Positions 16,273-24,336 of a stretch of DNA of 39,874 bases are shown here, in pieces. How positions within the stretch are numbered: position 1 is the first letter of the stretch; the number at the start of each line of letters is the position of its first letter. The notes below the pieces were generated by a model. The model ran no database searches and was not told where the DNA came from. It saw nothing but the letters and a program-made list of their open reading frames with translations. The stretch is taken from contig NZ_PVEN01000030.1 of assembly GCF_002973525.1 (NCBI RefSeq), positions 1-39,874 on the forward strand, written 5' to 3'. The DNA is from Paraburkholderia sp. BL21I4N1. GTDB taxonomy: Bacteria > Pseudomonadota > Gammaproteobacteria > Burkholderiales > Burkholderiaceae. The position numbers were made by a program, and so were the translations under genes.

Positions 16273-17890
16273 CTTCGCACCATTGGAGAAAGGCCTTGGC
16301 AAACGTGTCCTTCTGGCTCTGCGTTTCGATCCCCAGTTTCAGTGATGTCGCCATATTCGAGAACAGTTGCCGTCTAACCGCCTCCCCTTGGTCTCCAAAC
16401 GAATACGAGGCTAGCCACAGCGAGCGCTGGCAGTCCGGCGTCATGCTCGACCAGTTGTTACGAACTGCGTTAAACGCGGGCCGGTCGCTCCACCGTCTCC
16501 AGCACTCAACGCAGGCGCGCTTTACCGTTTCGGAACGAGTCGAGTCGAAGACTTTCCTCACGTAGACCGCTCTGGACTTCGTATGGCCGCCATAAAGCGT
16601 GCGAAGATAATGCAGTATGCTTCCCTCGACCTGCAGTAGATGCGAACTTTGTTCGGGAATACGGTCGAGATACCAGTCAATGTCCGAATGAACCTCATGG
16701 AACCCGGGGTCCATTCGAACTGCATAAACACCACGCATGACGGCAGCCCACGATCCACGAAACGAATTGAGGTTCTTCGGCTCCAGAAGCGTGGCGACAA
16801 GGCTGATCGCCTCTCTTGGCGCCTGCAAACGCAACGTCCTGGTTATCTGCGAAACCAAAAAGTTATCGGGAAGACCTTTGTCCAGTTCCTGATTGAGGAT
16901 TGTCTGAACTTCCAGACCGGCGACAGTATCCTTCAGTGACTCGTAGTCCTCCAGGGCGGTATCCGAATACGGATCGAAGTGCAAATCGATCGCAACGAGA
17001 CGGGCAGCGTTTTCCCCTGCTCCGCCGAGTTGAGCGGACACGAAGTCACGGTAGTGTTTCGCGGTAAGGATGACTGTTTTCGTCTTATTAAGGCTCAGGC
17101 CATAGTTTCCAAGCGCGTACGACAGCGTAGAGAGTGCTCGATACGCGTCCTCAGCGGAATTCGCAACGAGCACATAGTCATCAACATATCGGAGCCACTT
17201 TAGCCCAGTACTGGTGAGTTCGTGGTCTATCGCGTTCATGAAGAGTTCCGCGAGAATTCGCGACGCCTGGCCTCCTACCGGCAAACCGAATGACCGCCCC
17301 GATGAGAACTTCCCAAGCAGAGCATTGACCTGGTTCCCTAACCTGCCATCTGGAAACACGTCGTTCAGCGCGTTTTGCAGATAATGGTGGGAGACGTGCT
17401 CGTAGAAACTCGATACATCCGTTTGAACAACAACCAAGTCATCTTGTGCGGCAAGGCTCAGGCTGTCCTCACGAAAGCGCCGCCAACTTGCAGTCCTGTC
17501 AAATAGCTCGTGCTCGCCTGTCCGGTCATAACGATAAGACCTGGCGCCAGGGTCACGGCCGTCTTCAATCGCTTCAGCGACGGCTATCGCTAAACCATTC
17601 AGATACACGCTCCAGAACGGATGGATCTTTGTGGTGATGCGAAACCCAGAGGAACCCGCTGGAGTAAGAAGGCGCTCATGAAACACCGTTAAGGCGCCGA
17701 CCTTCTTATCGCTGTTTGTGGGCCCATCACTCTTCAGTTGGTTCCAGAAGGCAAACGCGGCTGACGCCAGTTCATTCTGCTTTGCCTTAACAAAGCGAGT
17801 GTCGACATCGAACGGCAACGTGTCGTTGTCGCCACGCACACCAATGTCTGCGGCGGCACGTAGAAAGTGATGCAAGGTAACTTCTGGCAT
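16253..17890 (-). CDS. Reverse transcriptase of the UG/Abi (defence) type
   Basis: A 545-residue protein. Motif A is QTDVSSFYEHV (Asp158), motif B is GLPVGGQASRILAELFMNAID, motif C is LRYVDDYVLVA (YVDD at 235-238), and motif D is GLSLNKTKTVIL. The catalytic aspartates are intact. There is no group II intron maturase domain or retron-type msr/msd signature, and the C-terminal 230 residues look helical, as in AbiK/AbiP2/DRT proteins. Such enzymes make DNA in anti-phage defence. It is the first gene of an operon with the overlapping nuclease-like gene. I cannot assign the UG subgroup without a tree. Confidence 0.85.
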   Translation of the reverse strand: MPEVTLHHFLRAAADIGVRGDNDTLPFDVDTRFVKAKQNELASAAFAFWNQLKSDGPTNSDKKVGALTVFHERLLTPAGSSGFRITTKIHPFWSVYLNGLAIAVAEAIEDGRDPGARSYRYDRTGEHELFDRTASWRRFREDSLSLAAQDDLVVVQTDVSSFYEHVSHHYLQNALNDVFPDGRLGNQVNALLGKFSSGRSFGLPVGGQASRILAELFMNAIDHELTSTGLKWLRYVDDYVLVANSAEDAYRALSTLSYALGNYGLSLNKTKTVILTAKHYRDFVSAQLGGAGENAARLVAIDLHFDPYSDTALEDYESLKDTVAGLEVQTILNQELDKGLPDNFLVSQITRTLRLQAPREAISLVATLLEPKNLNSFRGSWAAVMRGVYAVRMDPGFHEVHSDIDWYLDRIPEQSSHLLQVEGSILHYLRTLYGGHTKSRAVYVRKVFDSTRSETVKRACVECWRRWSDRPAFNAVRNNWSSMTPDCQRSLWLASYSFGDQGEAVRRQLFSNMATSLKLGIETQSQKDTFAKAFLQWCEDEKDFA

Positions 17891-18061
17891 GGCTTAAGGC
17901 CCGGTTTCACGGCATCCAAAAAGAGTAAGCGTTTGCCGCGCTGTCAAAGCCGTGAACGCGTTGGACACGTTCAGTCGGCTCCAGGGCGCGCACCAGTTGG
18001 GGGCAATCTTGCGTTTCTTCATCCCTCTGCGGCCCCACAAGCATACGCTCGCCACAGAATA
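17891..18061. promoter_or_regulatory. Divergent region; possible ncRNA upstream of the reverse transcriptase
   Basis: An 8-bp perfect inverted repeat, TTCACGGC (17906-17913) and GCCGTGAA (17949-17956), sits 15 bp upstream of the reverse transcriptase start. Several defence reverse transcriptases use a structured RNA encoded just upstream. The 170-bp length would allow one, but no promoter for it is obvious. Confidence 0.35.
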
Positions 18062-18107
18062 TTGACAATGTCGGATTTTTATAATTTAATCCTGACATAT
18101 CTGGAGG
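18062..18107 (+). promoter_or_regulatory. Promoter, operator and ribosome site of the QueC-like operon
   Basis: A consensus -35 TTGACA (18062-18067) and a TTTAAT -10 (18085-18090) are 17 bp apart. An imperfect inverted repeat, TGTCGGATT (18069-18077) against AATCCTGACA (18088-18097), covers the spacer and -10. That is the expected place for a repressor such as the HTH protein of this operon. A GGAGG ribosome site (18103-18107) precedes the first ATG by 6 nt. Confidence 0.7.
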
Positions 18108-18113
18108 CGTGCG

Positions 18114-18683
18114 ATGAGCGACGGACCACACAGAAGTCTGCCAATGCGAAAGGCCTGGAAGGAACTTGCCAAGCGTGGAGATCAGTCTACCTACGACCTG
18201 GAACAGGTCTCGGACGCCGCCAGGCACGCGCTCGCGCGTGACTTCAGAAAGGAAGTCGATTACTCAGTGATCAAAGCCCTCAAGGACGTCTTCACGAGGC
18301 GCGATAATTCCTTGGGCCTACCAGAAATCGCGCTTCAGCAACTTGAGGAAGCAAGAACCTTGGCGGCCGGGTCAGTATTTGGACTCAACGCGGTCGCTTG
18401 GGGCGTTTATGTTGTGAACAGCGGCCGTCTGGACGAGGAAGCGTTCCTTGAGGCAATAGGCTTTGCTGCCAAGGAGCGAGGCATCGCAAACACGCGTCAG
18501 ATTGAGGAGCACTACCTCAGAAAATCCAATATGCGGCGCGCCAACGATCTGGGAGTACGGCTGTACACCGCCATCTCAGGGATGTCAGAAAAGCAGCTGG
18601 GCTTGGCCCTCGTGGCACCAGAGACGACCCACAAGTCGACGTTGAGGAAGCGGTCCGAGCTGAGCGACGGGGTGCCGTTGTGA
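18114..18683 (+). CDS. Small protein of unknown function, first gene of the QueC-like operon
   Basis: A 189-residue, mostly helical, charged protein with no signal peptide or membrane segment. I do not recognise its family. The middle (GLPEIALQQLEEARTLAAGS, AFLEAIGFAAKERGI) suggests packed helices. It has a consensus promoter and a strong ribosome site. Its TGA overlaps the start of the QueC-like gene. By analogy with QatB, which precedes QatC in Qat systems, it may supply the substrate or scaffold for the QueC-like enzyme. That is inference from position only. Confidence 0.75.
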   Translation: MSDGPHRSLPMRKAWKELAKRGDQSTYDLEQVSDAARHALARDFRKEVDYSVIKALKDVFTRRDNSLGLPEIALQQLEEARTLAAGSVFGLNAVAWGVYVVNSGRLDEEAFLEAIGFAAKERGIANTRQIEEHYLRKSNMRRANDLGVRLYTAISGMSEKQLGLALVAPETTHKSTLRKRSELSDGVPL

Positions 18684-20062
18684 TGAGCAAGAAGTCGCAA
18701 TTCATCGAACTCAAGGAACTTGCTGTCGACGTCGTTGAGATGGGCGCGCGACCACGCAGAGGAACGCTTGCCTGCAGGCTGGAAACGAACATCAGCTTTG
18801 ACACCGAAGTTCTCGAGACTTTTTCTTCCACCAACTGGCAGCCTGTAGTCTATGATGCGCTCGTCGTTGCGGCAGCAGTCGAGTTCTGTGACCGTAGCCT
18901 CGCTCGCAGCAGCATGAACTGGGGCCGGCGCTTTCACGTGCACATCCCTGTTCACGACCTCGCGAGGTGGTTGGATCGCTCAGTGTCTAGTTCACTAACC
19001 AACGCCCTGAATTTTCTCACCGGCGACGATTGGCATTTTCATTTTCGCGCCCGCAAAGCGAAGGCAGTTCTTCCTGCCCAAAATCGATTGGAGTTTCCGT
19101 CTAACGCCGAGGCCGTCATTGCTTACAGCGAAGGAATGGACTCACGCGCCGTGTACGGCTTGGAGCATCGACGGCTTGGGCATCGATTGGTTCGCGTTCG
19201 CGTTGGTACCAAATGGCATGATGTACCCAAGAAGAAACGACTGATAGCACCGTTTGCGGCGTTACCCTATGAAGTCAAGCTGGACGATGACAACGCTGAA
19301 AATAGCGCGAGAACTCGTGGCTTCAAGTTTAGCCTGATCGCTGCTATCGCGGCATATCTTATAGATGCGCCTACGGCGATCGTTCCGGAAAGCGGTCAAG
19401 GCGCCCTCGCCCCGGCAATGTTACCGGTCGGACAAGGTTACGCAGATTACCGGAATTACCCCGCCTTCACCGTGCTGATGGAGACGTTTGTTTACGCGCT
19501 GTTTGGGCATCGACTCCGCTATTCCTTTCCGAGAATCTGGAAGACCAAAGGGGAGACGCTGCGCGAATTCGTCGACGCGTATGGTGACTCTGCGAACTGG
19601 CTTGAAACCCGCTCTTGCTGGCAAAGCGCCAGGCAAGTGTCTGTCTCAAAGTCGAGACGACAATGTGGAATTTGCGCAGCCTGCTTGTTACGCCGGCTAA
19701 GTGTTCACGCTGCCGACCTGTCTGAACCTGAAGACAACTACGTATGGGAGAGGCTCACCTCTTCTACGTTCGAAGCGGGCGCGGCAGCAGGATTTAATCA
19801 CATTACCAAGGCTCTTCGCGAGTATGCGATAGCCGGAACTCTTCATTTCGATCACCTCGCAGCGATTCGAGATTCGGGAAGCTTCGATCTGGTCAAACGC
19901 AGAGCAATGAGCGACCTATCCGGATCGCTCAACGAACCCCTGGAAAGCGTTTCCGAGAAGCTGGACCGACTTCTGGAACAGCATGCAAAGGAGTGGTCGG
20001 CATTCACGAACGATCTCGGACCCCAGTCGTTCGTCAGGAAATGGATGGATAAAGCATCATGA
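18683..20062 (+). CDS. QueC-like enzyme with an N-terminal extension
   Basis: About 459 residues. A PP-loop (AYSEGMDSRA, near residue 150) and a four-Cys zinc site (Cys in RSCW, then CGICAACLLRR, near 312-334) match the 7-cyano-7-deazaguanine synthase QueC. QueC-like conserved text also appears in PESGQGALAPAMLP and NYPAFTVLMETF. QueC is about 230 residues, so the first 140 residues are an extra domain, and GMDS replaces the usual GG(L/Q)DS. No other queuosine genes are near. Relatives act in Qat and type IV CBASS defence, where deazaguanine chemistry modifies proteins. Start is ATG 18683 (or GTG 18680), overlapping the previous stop. Confidence 0.85.
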   Translation: MSKKSQFIELKELAVDVVEMGARPRRGTLACRLETNISFDTEVLETFSSTNWQPVVYDALVVAAAVEFCDRSLARSSMNWGRRFHVHIPVHDLARWLDRSVSSSLTNALNFLTGDDWHFHFRARKAKAVLPAQNRLEFPSNAEAVIAYSEGMDSRAVYGLEHRRLGHRLVRVRVGTKWHDVPKKKRLIAPFAALPYEVKLDDDNAENSARTRGFKFSLIAAIAAYLIDAPTAIVPESGQGALAPAMLPVGQGYADYRNYPAFTVLMETFVYALFGHRLRYSFPRIWKTKGETLREFVDAYGDSANWLETRSCWQSARQVSVSKSRRQCGICAACLLRRLSVHAADLSEPEDNYVWERLTSSTFEAGAAAGFNHITKALREYAIAGTLHFDHLAAIRDSGSFDLVKRRAMSDLSGSLNEPLESVSEKLDRLLEQHAKEWSAFTNDLGPQSFVRKWMDKAS

Positions 20063-21231
20063 CCAAGTCAACTCAAGAACTAAGCCCAGTCGAACTTGGT
20101 GAAAGACTCAAAATTGCACGAGAAACCGCGAATCTCACCCAAGATGCTGGAGCGAAAGCTGCTGGCGTTGCTCGCACCACGCTTGTAGCTATCGAGAAAG
20201 GTCAACGTACTGCTCGAATTGAAGAGCTACAGGCGCTCTGCCGTCATTACGGGATATCGGTAAACTCCCTACTTCGACGCGAGGCCGTCCACGTTGACCT
20301 CATTCCGCGTTTTCGGTCGCTTCCCGCGACGGCCAGCGAGGGAATCGAGCAGGCTGCACGCACTTTAAATGATCTTGTGCGAGCCGAAGTCGAGCTCGAA
20401 AGCGTTCTTGGCATTCAACGCCAGCGAAATTATCCTGCAGAAAAGACGATAATGCCTGGAGACGTCCGTGCCCAGGCAGAACATGATGCGCAAAACCTAC
20501 GAAATTGGCTCGGTCTCGGAGAAGGACCGGTCCAGAACCTATTCGCACTTCTGGAGCTTCAGCTTGGCATCCGAATTTATAGTCGCAAACTTGCATCATC
20601 AGTATCCGGCTTATTTGCTTACGACGATGCACTCGGAGCATGCATTCTGATTAATGCAAACCATCGGCGAGACCGCCAGACGCAGACGGGCGGACATGAA
20701 TTGGGACACTTCATAGCAACTCGCCGGCGACCTGAGGTCTACCAGGATGACATGCACGATAATTCCCGCGAAGAGCGCTACGCAAATGCTTTCGGACGGG
20801 CGTTCCTCACGCCGACGCGGGCTGTGATGGAAAAATTTAGGGAATTGACTACGGGGGCAACTCACCTTACGCGTCGACATGTGATTCTCCTGGCTAACTA
20901 CTTCGGAGTATCTCGGCAAGCTATTGTCATCAGGCTGGAAGAACTAGGCCTGACCAAGAAGGGAACGTGGGATTGGTTCAAGGATAATGGTGGCATTACC
21001 GATGAACAGGTCCGGCAAGTCCTCGGGGTGCCTGAACACGATACCAACGTTGATAACCCGCAATCATCGAGGCTCTATCTGTTAGCGATAGACGCCTGGA
21101 AGAAGGATTTGATTAGCGAAGGTCAAATGGCGGAAATGCTGAAACTTGATCGGCAACGCGTTCGAGAGTTGCTCGACGAGGCTGCGGCGGAAGAGGACGA
21201 GGCGGATGACCTGTTCAAGCTGCATCACTAA
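20059..21231 (+). CDS. HTH-ImmA/IrrE metallopeptidase
   Basis: A 390-residue protein. Residues 12-75 are an XRE helix-turn-helix (LKIARETANLTQDAGAKAAGVARTTL..IEKGQ). Residues about 155-260 are an ImmA/IrrE zinc protease with HELGH at 213-217 and a downstream Glu in REERYANAFGRAFLTP. A C-terminal helical part follows. ImmA-type proteins cleave repressors to induce mobile elements or stress genes. The fused HTH suggests it represses its own operon at the 18069-18097 repeat and is relieved by proteolysis. The ATGA overlap with the QueC-like gene shows coupling. Confidence 0.88.
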   Translation: MTKSTQELSPVELGERLKIARETANLTQDAGAKAAGVARTTLVAIEKGQRTARIEELQALCRHYGISVNSLLRREAVHVDLIPRFRSLPATASEGIEQAARTLNDLVRAEVELESVLGIQRQRNYPAEKTIMPGDVRAQAEHDAQNLRNWLGLGEGPVQNLFALLELQLGIRIYSRKLASSVSGLFAYDDALGACILINANHRRDRQTQTGGHELGHFIATRRRPEVYQDDMHDNSREERYANAFGRAFLTPTRAVMEKFRELTTGATHLTRRHVILLANYFGVSRQAIVIRLEELGLTKKGTWDWFKDNGGITDEQVRQVLGVPEHDTNVDNPQSSRLYLLAIDAWKKDLISEGQMAEMLKLDRQRVRELLDEAAAEEDEADDLFKLHH

Positions 21232-21841
21232 CGAAGATTCGGAGTTCGTGCTGGACGCCAGTGTGATCATCAACTTGCTGGCGACAGGCCACTCCAGCTC
21301 AGTCCTGCAAGCGCTCGGTGTCCCAATCGTGGTCACCGACGTCGTCGTACAGGAAATCCGCAAGGGATCCGTAGATGGTCGGCAGGAAGCTGTACAGTTG
21401 GAGCAGCTGATAGGCGATCAGTTTCTACGCGTTGAAAAACTTGAAGGACCGGCATCCGAAAGCTTCCGTGAACTGGTTGGTGGTTCGGTCTCAGACTCGC
21501 TCGACGACGGTGAAGCCGCGACCCTGGCGTTTGCTCACAATAGCGATTTTACCGCTGCAATCGACGAGAAAAAAGCGACACGAATTGCTGCGGAACGTTT
21601 CGCGTCACTACGCCTTGTGACGACTGTCGATATTCTTGCTTACCGTCCCGTGCAAACACGGTTGGGGACTCAGGCATTGGCTGAAGCGATGTTTCGCGCG
21701 CTTCGCTTCGCAAGAATGCAGGTTCAGGAGCGCCAGTTCGATTGGGTCTCTCAGCTCATCGGTCACGAGAATGTTCAAGCTTGCTCGACGTTGAGGCGAC
21801 ATGCAAAACGCAAGCTCGCCGTACGCGGGCCGTTAGCGTGA
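21206..21841 (+). CDS. PIN-domain nuclease
   Basis: About 211 residues. The N-terminal PIN fold shows acidic residues in FVLDASVIINLL (Asp17), VVQEIRKG, SLDDGEAATLA and AAIDEKKATRIA, so the metal site is complete. PIN toxins cut RNA. The frame is open from 21146. ATG 21206 is chosen for its GAGG ribosome site, giving a 26-bp overlap with the protease gene. HTH-ImmA genes are often paired with PIN-type genes, so the two may form a toxin-antitoxin-like effector module inside this operon. The last 60 residues are unassigned. Confidence 0.8.
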   Translation: MTCSSCITNEDSEFVLDASVIINLLATGHSSSVLQALGVPIVVTDVVVQEIRKGSVDGRQEAVQLEQLIGDQFLRVEKLEGPASESFRELVGGSVSDSLDDGEAATLAFAHNSDFTAAIDEKKATRIAAERFASLRLVTTVDILAYRPVQTRLGTQALAEAMFRALRFARMQVQERQFDWVSQLIGHENVQACSTLRRHAKRKLAVRGPLA

Positions 21842-22146
21842 ACGCGCACAAATCTGCACATAGAACGAATGGACCTCGCGACCTCGCACCGGTTCGAATC
21901 TCGAAAACGGCACTTCACTCTGTTGCCGTGTGCGCCAAAACGGGAGGTGACTGGCCGTTATCCGAAGCTGACAGGCGTGCCCTTAAACACGTCCTGTTGC
22001 TGCATGACGAACAGCTCACTACGATGCCCTCGCATCGGATTGTAGCCTCGACACTTCTGTCAGGGGTCGTGCATAGTCCTGTCGGCTTCCCTGAAGCCAC
22101 CGTGGAGCGCACCACTGCGCTGCTGATAGAATCAGCAGACGCATAA
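21838..22146 (+). CDS. Small protein of unknown function, last gene of the QueC-like operon
   Basis: A protein of about 102 residues starting at a GTG that overlaps the PIN stop (GTGA). The start is inferred from this overlap. The C-terminal half (LSEADRRALKHVLLLHDEQLTTMPSHRIV split over two helices) looks like a real fold, but I do not recognise a family. Confidence 0.5.
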   Translation: MNAHKSAHRTNGPRDLAPVRISKTALHSVAVCAKTGGDWPLSEADRRALKHVLLLHDEQLTTMPSHRIVASTLLSGVVHSPVGFPEATVERTTALLIESADA

Positions 22147-22172
22147 AAAATACTCTTGGGAGCAGCTGCATC

Positions 22173-22364
22173 ATGGACTATCGGGTGAGCTATGAGCACA
22201 GTCTGGCAACTGCCCCCAGGGACTTTATCGCGCGCATCGCTTCACAACGGGTCGACGATGTTCCGGCGAACATTCCTCGCGCCCTGCTCCCTGAATTCAT
22301 CGTTGGCCTAATCCTGAAACGCTCACCGCAGATCGGCAGGATCCGGGATCTGCGGATCCTGTAG
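22173..22364 (+). CDS. Short hypothetical protein
   Basis: A 63-residue frame beginning MDYRVSYEHSLATAPRD, 26 bp after the previous gene. Its last codons run into a hairpin (22337-22361), so it may be a truncated gene ending in a terminator. No family recognised. Confidence 0.3.
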   Translation: MDYRVSYEHSLATAPRDFIARIASQRVDDVPANIPRALLPEFIVGLILKRSPQIGRIRDLRIL

Positions 22365-22520
22365 CTCTTTCAGGTCCTGCCCCCCTGCTTCGCAGCAGCA
22401 CGTCACGCCATGCTGGTTGCCCGTCCTGCCGTTTTTGCCTTTGATGCAGGAACCGCCCGCGCCGGTTGCAAAGGTGAATTCGGCCGTGCATCCTATGCTT
22501 TTGCTCCTATCCGGTTCCAT
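22323..22520 (-). CDS. Doubtful small hypothetical protein
   Basis: A minus-strand frame, open to 22595, ends in CIKGKNGRTG and EAGGQDLKELQDPQIPDPADLR. The composition is protein-like, but it overlaps both the small plus-strand frame and the start of the SET gene. I cannot confirm it. Confidence 0.22.
   Translation of the reverse strand: MEPDRSKSIGCTAEFTFATGAGGSCIKGKNGRTGNQHGVTCCCEAGGQDLKELQDPQIPDPADLR
22337..22361. terminator. Hairpin at the end of the defence-type operon
   Basis: CAGGATCC (22337-22344) and GGATCCTG (22354-22361) form a perfect 8-bp stem with a 9-nt loop, followed on the plus strand by TAGCTCTTT. It is a candidate terminator for the operon starting at 18114. Confidence 0.45.
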
Positions 22521-22542
22521 CCGCCCTGCAACTGTGTCGACG

Positions 22543-23075
22543 ATGCCCCTGACGAACACCTCTGATGCTCCCGCGTTGAAATCCTCCGATGCCATCCGTC
22601 ATCGCAGCCGCCGGATTGCTGTCCGGCGGTCGACGGTCCACGGCAGAGGGGTGTTCGCCACGCGTGCGCTTGCCCCGGGCGAACTCGTCTGTGAGTACCT
22701 CGGCGAACGTATCCCGTGGGACGAAGCACTGCGCCGCCACCCGCGTGATCCAGCACACCCGGACCATACTTTTTATTTCGACATCGGCGGCGGCACTGTT
22801 ATCGATGGGGCAGTGGGCGGCAACAGCGCCCGTTGGATCAACCATGCGTGCCGCCCCAACTGCGAGGCTGAGGATCACAACGGCCGATATTCATAGTTAC
22901 CGTTCAGCCAATACAGGCTGGCGAGGAGCTCAGCATCGACTACGCGCTCTTCGTGGAAGGTCGTCACTCACGTGAACTCCGCCAGCGGTACGCCTGCCAT
23001 TGCGGCTCGCCAGAGTGCCGAAGGACCATGCTGGCCGAACGCAGAAGATGGTCAGCAAAGGCGCGCAATCCTTGA
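22543..23075 (+). pseudogene. SET-domain methyltransferase, frameshifted
   Basis: The first part encodes a SET core: RRSTVHGRGVFATRALAPGELVCEYLGE and NSARWINHACRPNCEAEDHNGR, then a stop. The missing end continues in the next frame as VTVQPIQAGEELSIDYALF and a post-SET zinc motif CHCGSPECRR, ending at 23075. One base lost at about 22885-22890 explains the shift. SET proteins methylate lysine; bacterial ones are uncommon but known in Burkholderiales mobile elements. All SET motifs survive across the two frames, so the lesion is recent or a sequencing error. Confidence 0.8.
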
Positions 23076-23466
23076 GGCGCCCTTCAGGATTGAATGTTCC
23101 AGTGGAGTGTCAGGATGTGCGAGCGGCTTGTATTCACGCAACGTTTCGCAGGCGACCGGCGTCCGCCCCCTGCTCGTGAGGTTCGATGCGAGCTTCGAAG
23201 GAGCCGGCGACACCTCCGATCTGGCCTGGTTTCCCGACTGTCCGCTGATCGGGAAAACCGGTCTCGCGCAGCCCTCCCGACGGCTTGCCCCGAACGGGCA
23301 ATACGCCTCGTCCTGATCTGCGGAATCCGAGGCGCCAAAGGCGTCATCACGACCTGGTCGAACGCCGCGCGGACCTGCGCGAACTGAGCCCGTCGGTTTA
23401 TGCCGTGTACATGCGCACACGGTAACGCCGCCTGAACGCACGTTGTGCGCAACCTCGCGCCCAGGT
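23076..23466. other. Region with a probable decayed gene
   Basis: The plus strand at about 23335-23425 encodes RHHDLVERRADLRELSPSVY and then AVYMRTR plus stop, which looks like a genuine C-terminus. The upstream part in the same frame is not protein-like, so a frameshift is likely. No family recognised. Confidence 0.3.
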
Positions 23467-23757
23467 TCAGGCCACCACTTCGCAGATGCCCCAGCGCGTA
23501 TCGAGAATCGCACCTGCCGGCGCGACGACCGCCCCCACCGATTGCGCGCGGAACGTCACCGTACGGCCCGGCCCCTGCCCGAAGGGGCCAATTTCGACCA
23601 CCAACAGTTCGTGGTCCCGCATCCTGATGCGCGATCCGGTGAAGGCGCTGGTGCGCGAACGCCCGGACATCTGGTCACGCTGTCGCGTCGCATCCAGGGC
23701 ATTCATGCTCACATCCGCGAGCAGTTCAACATCGACTGGCAAAGGCATGGGTCGCAA
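23467..23757 (-). CDS. Hypothetical protein
   Basis: A 96-residue minus-strand frame. The C-terminal half (RIRMRDHELLVVEIGPFGQG, then VGAVVAPAGAILDTRWGICEVVA) has the alternating hydrophobic pattern of beta strands. No family, ribosome site or partner is clear. Confidence 0.35.
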   Translation of the reverse strand: MRPMPLPVDVELLADVSMNALDATRQRDQMSGRSRTSAFTGSRIRMRDHELLVVEIGPFGQGPGRTVTFRAQSVGAVVAPAGAILDTRWGICEVVA

Positions 23758-24336
23758 CGGTCCATTCTTCGGTCCGGCATTCTAGCAACGATGCCGGAAG
23801 CTGCGTCACTGCGATCCCGACGACTTCAGGGGGCGCGCCCTCCGCTTGCGCTGCGGGCGGCCGTTCGTGCTTCGCACCGGGCCGCCGGCGGCGTCCCGGC
23901 CCTCCCGGGCTTCAATCCCTGGCGCAAAACCTCTCCCGCCGACAACCAGCACCTTTACCCCCCAGTCAGGTGAAGGCCGCAGGCGGCCTCCACATTCGCG
24001 CTCGCCGCGCGGCGGCTCATCCCGGTCAAACCCGACGCTTCGCATCCACCAGTCTCCTGCGTTCCCGCCCGACACCCGCGACCGTAGCCGATGGCGGGCA
24101 AACGTCAAGGGGCGAGGGACCGTGTTGCCCGCACCCCTCCCTCGCCTTTTTTCCTTGACGTTTGCCCCCCATCGGCTCCTTGAGTCGCACGGGCGCGAAC
24201 TCAGGAGACTGGCGGCAGCAAAGCCAGCCCCGGGTTCCACCAGGACGAGCCCAACCCCTACAGCGGGGCGAATCTTGGAGCCCGGTCAGCGCAACACCGA
24301 TCAACCCTTTTTGAGTGCTTCTCTCTGGAGACTGAC
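23758..24336. other. Structured GC-rich non-coding region upstream of the DUF932 gene
   Basis: A 579-bp stretch without a convincing gene. It holds GC-rich hairpins (for example GGCGGCC with GGCCGCC around 23865-23890) and the nested inverted repeat at 24049-24212. Such a leader may be an origin, a promoter with attenuators or an RNA regulator. Confidence 0.45.
24049..24212. repeat. 164-bp nested inverted repeat
   Basis: The outer arms (24049-24070 and 24191-24212) match in 20 of 22 positions. The inner arms (24086-24119 and 24138-24177) are about 34 bp and pair nearly perfectly, apart from a T-run bulge at 24147-24152. The loop is 18 nt. Both arms are symmetric about 24128, so the whole is one large dyad. 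Confidence 0.75.

Noticed and set aside
16253..17890. Group II intron or retron origin of the reverse transcriptase
   Set aside because: No maturase or HNH domain, no intron RNA domains and no msr/msd-type inverted repeats with branching G are evident next to the gene.
18683..20062. QueC-like gene as part of queuosine synthesis
   Set aside because: No queD, queE, queF or tgt gene is nearby, the protein is twice the usual length and its neighbours are a protease and a PIN nuclease.
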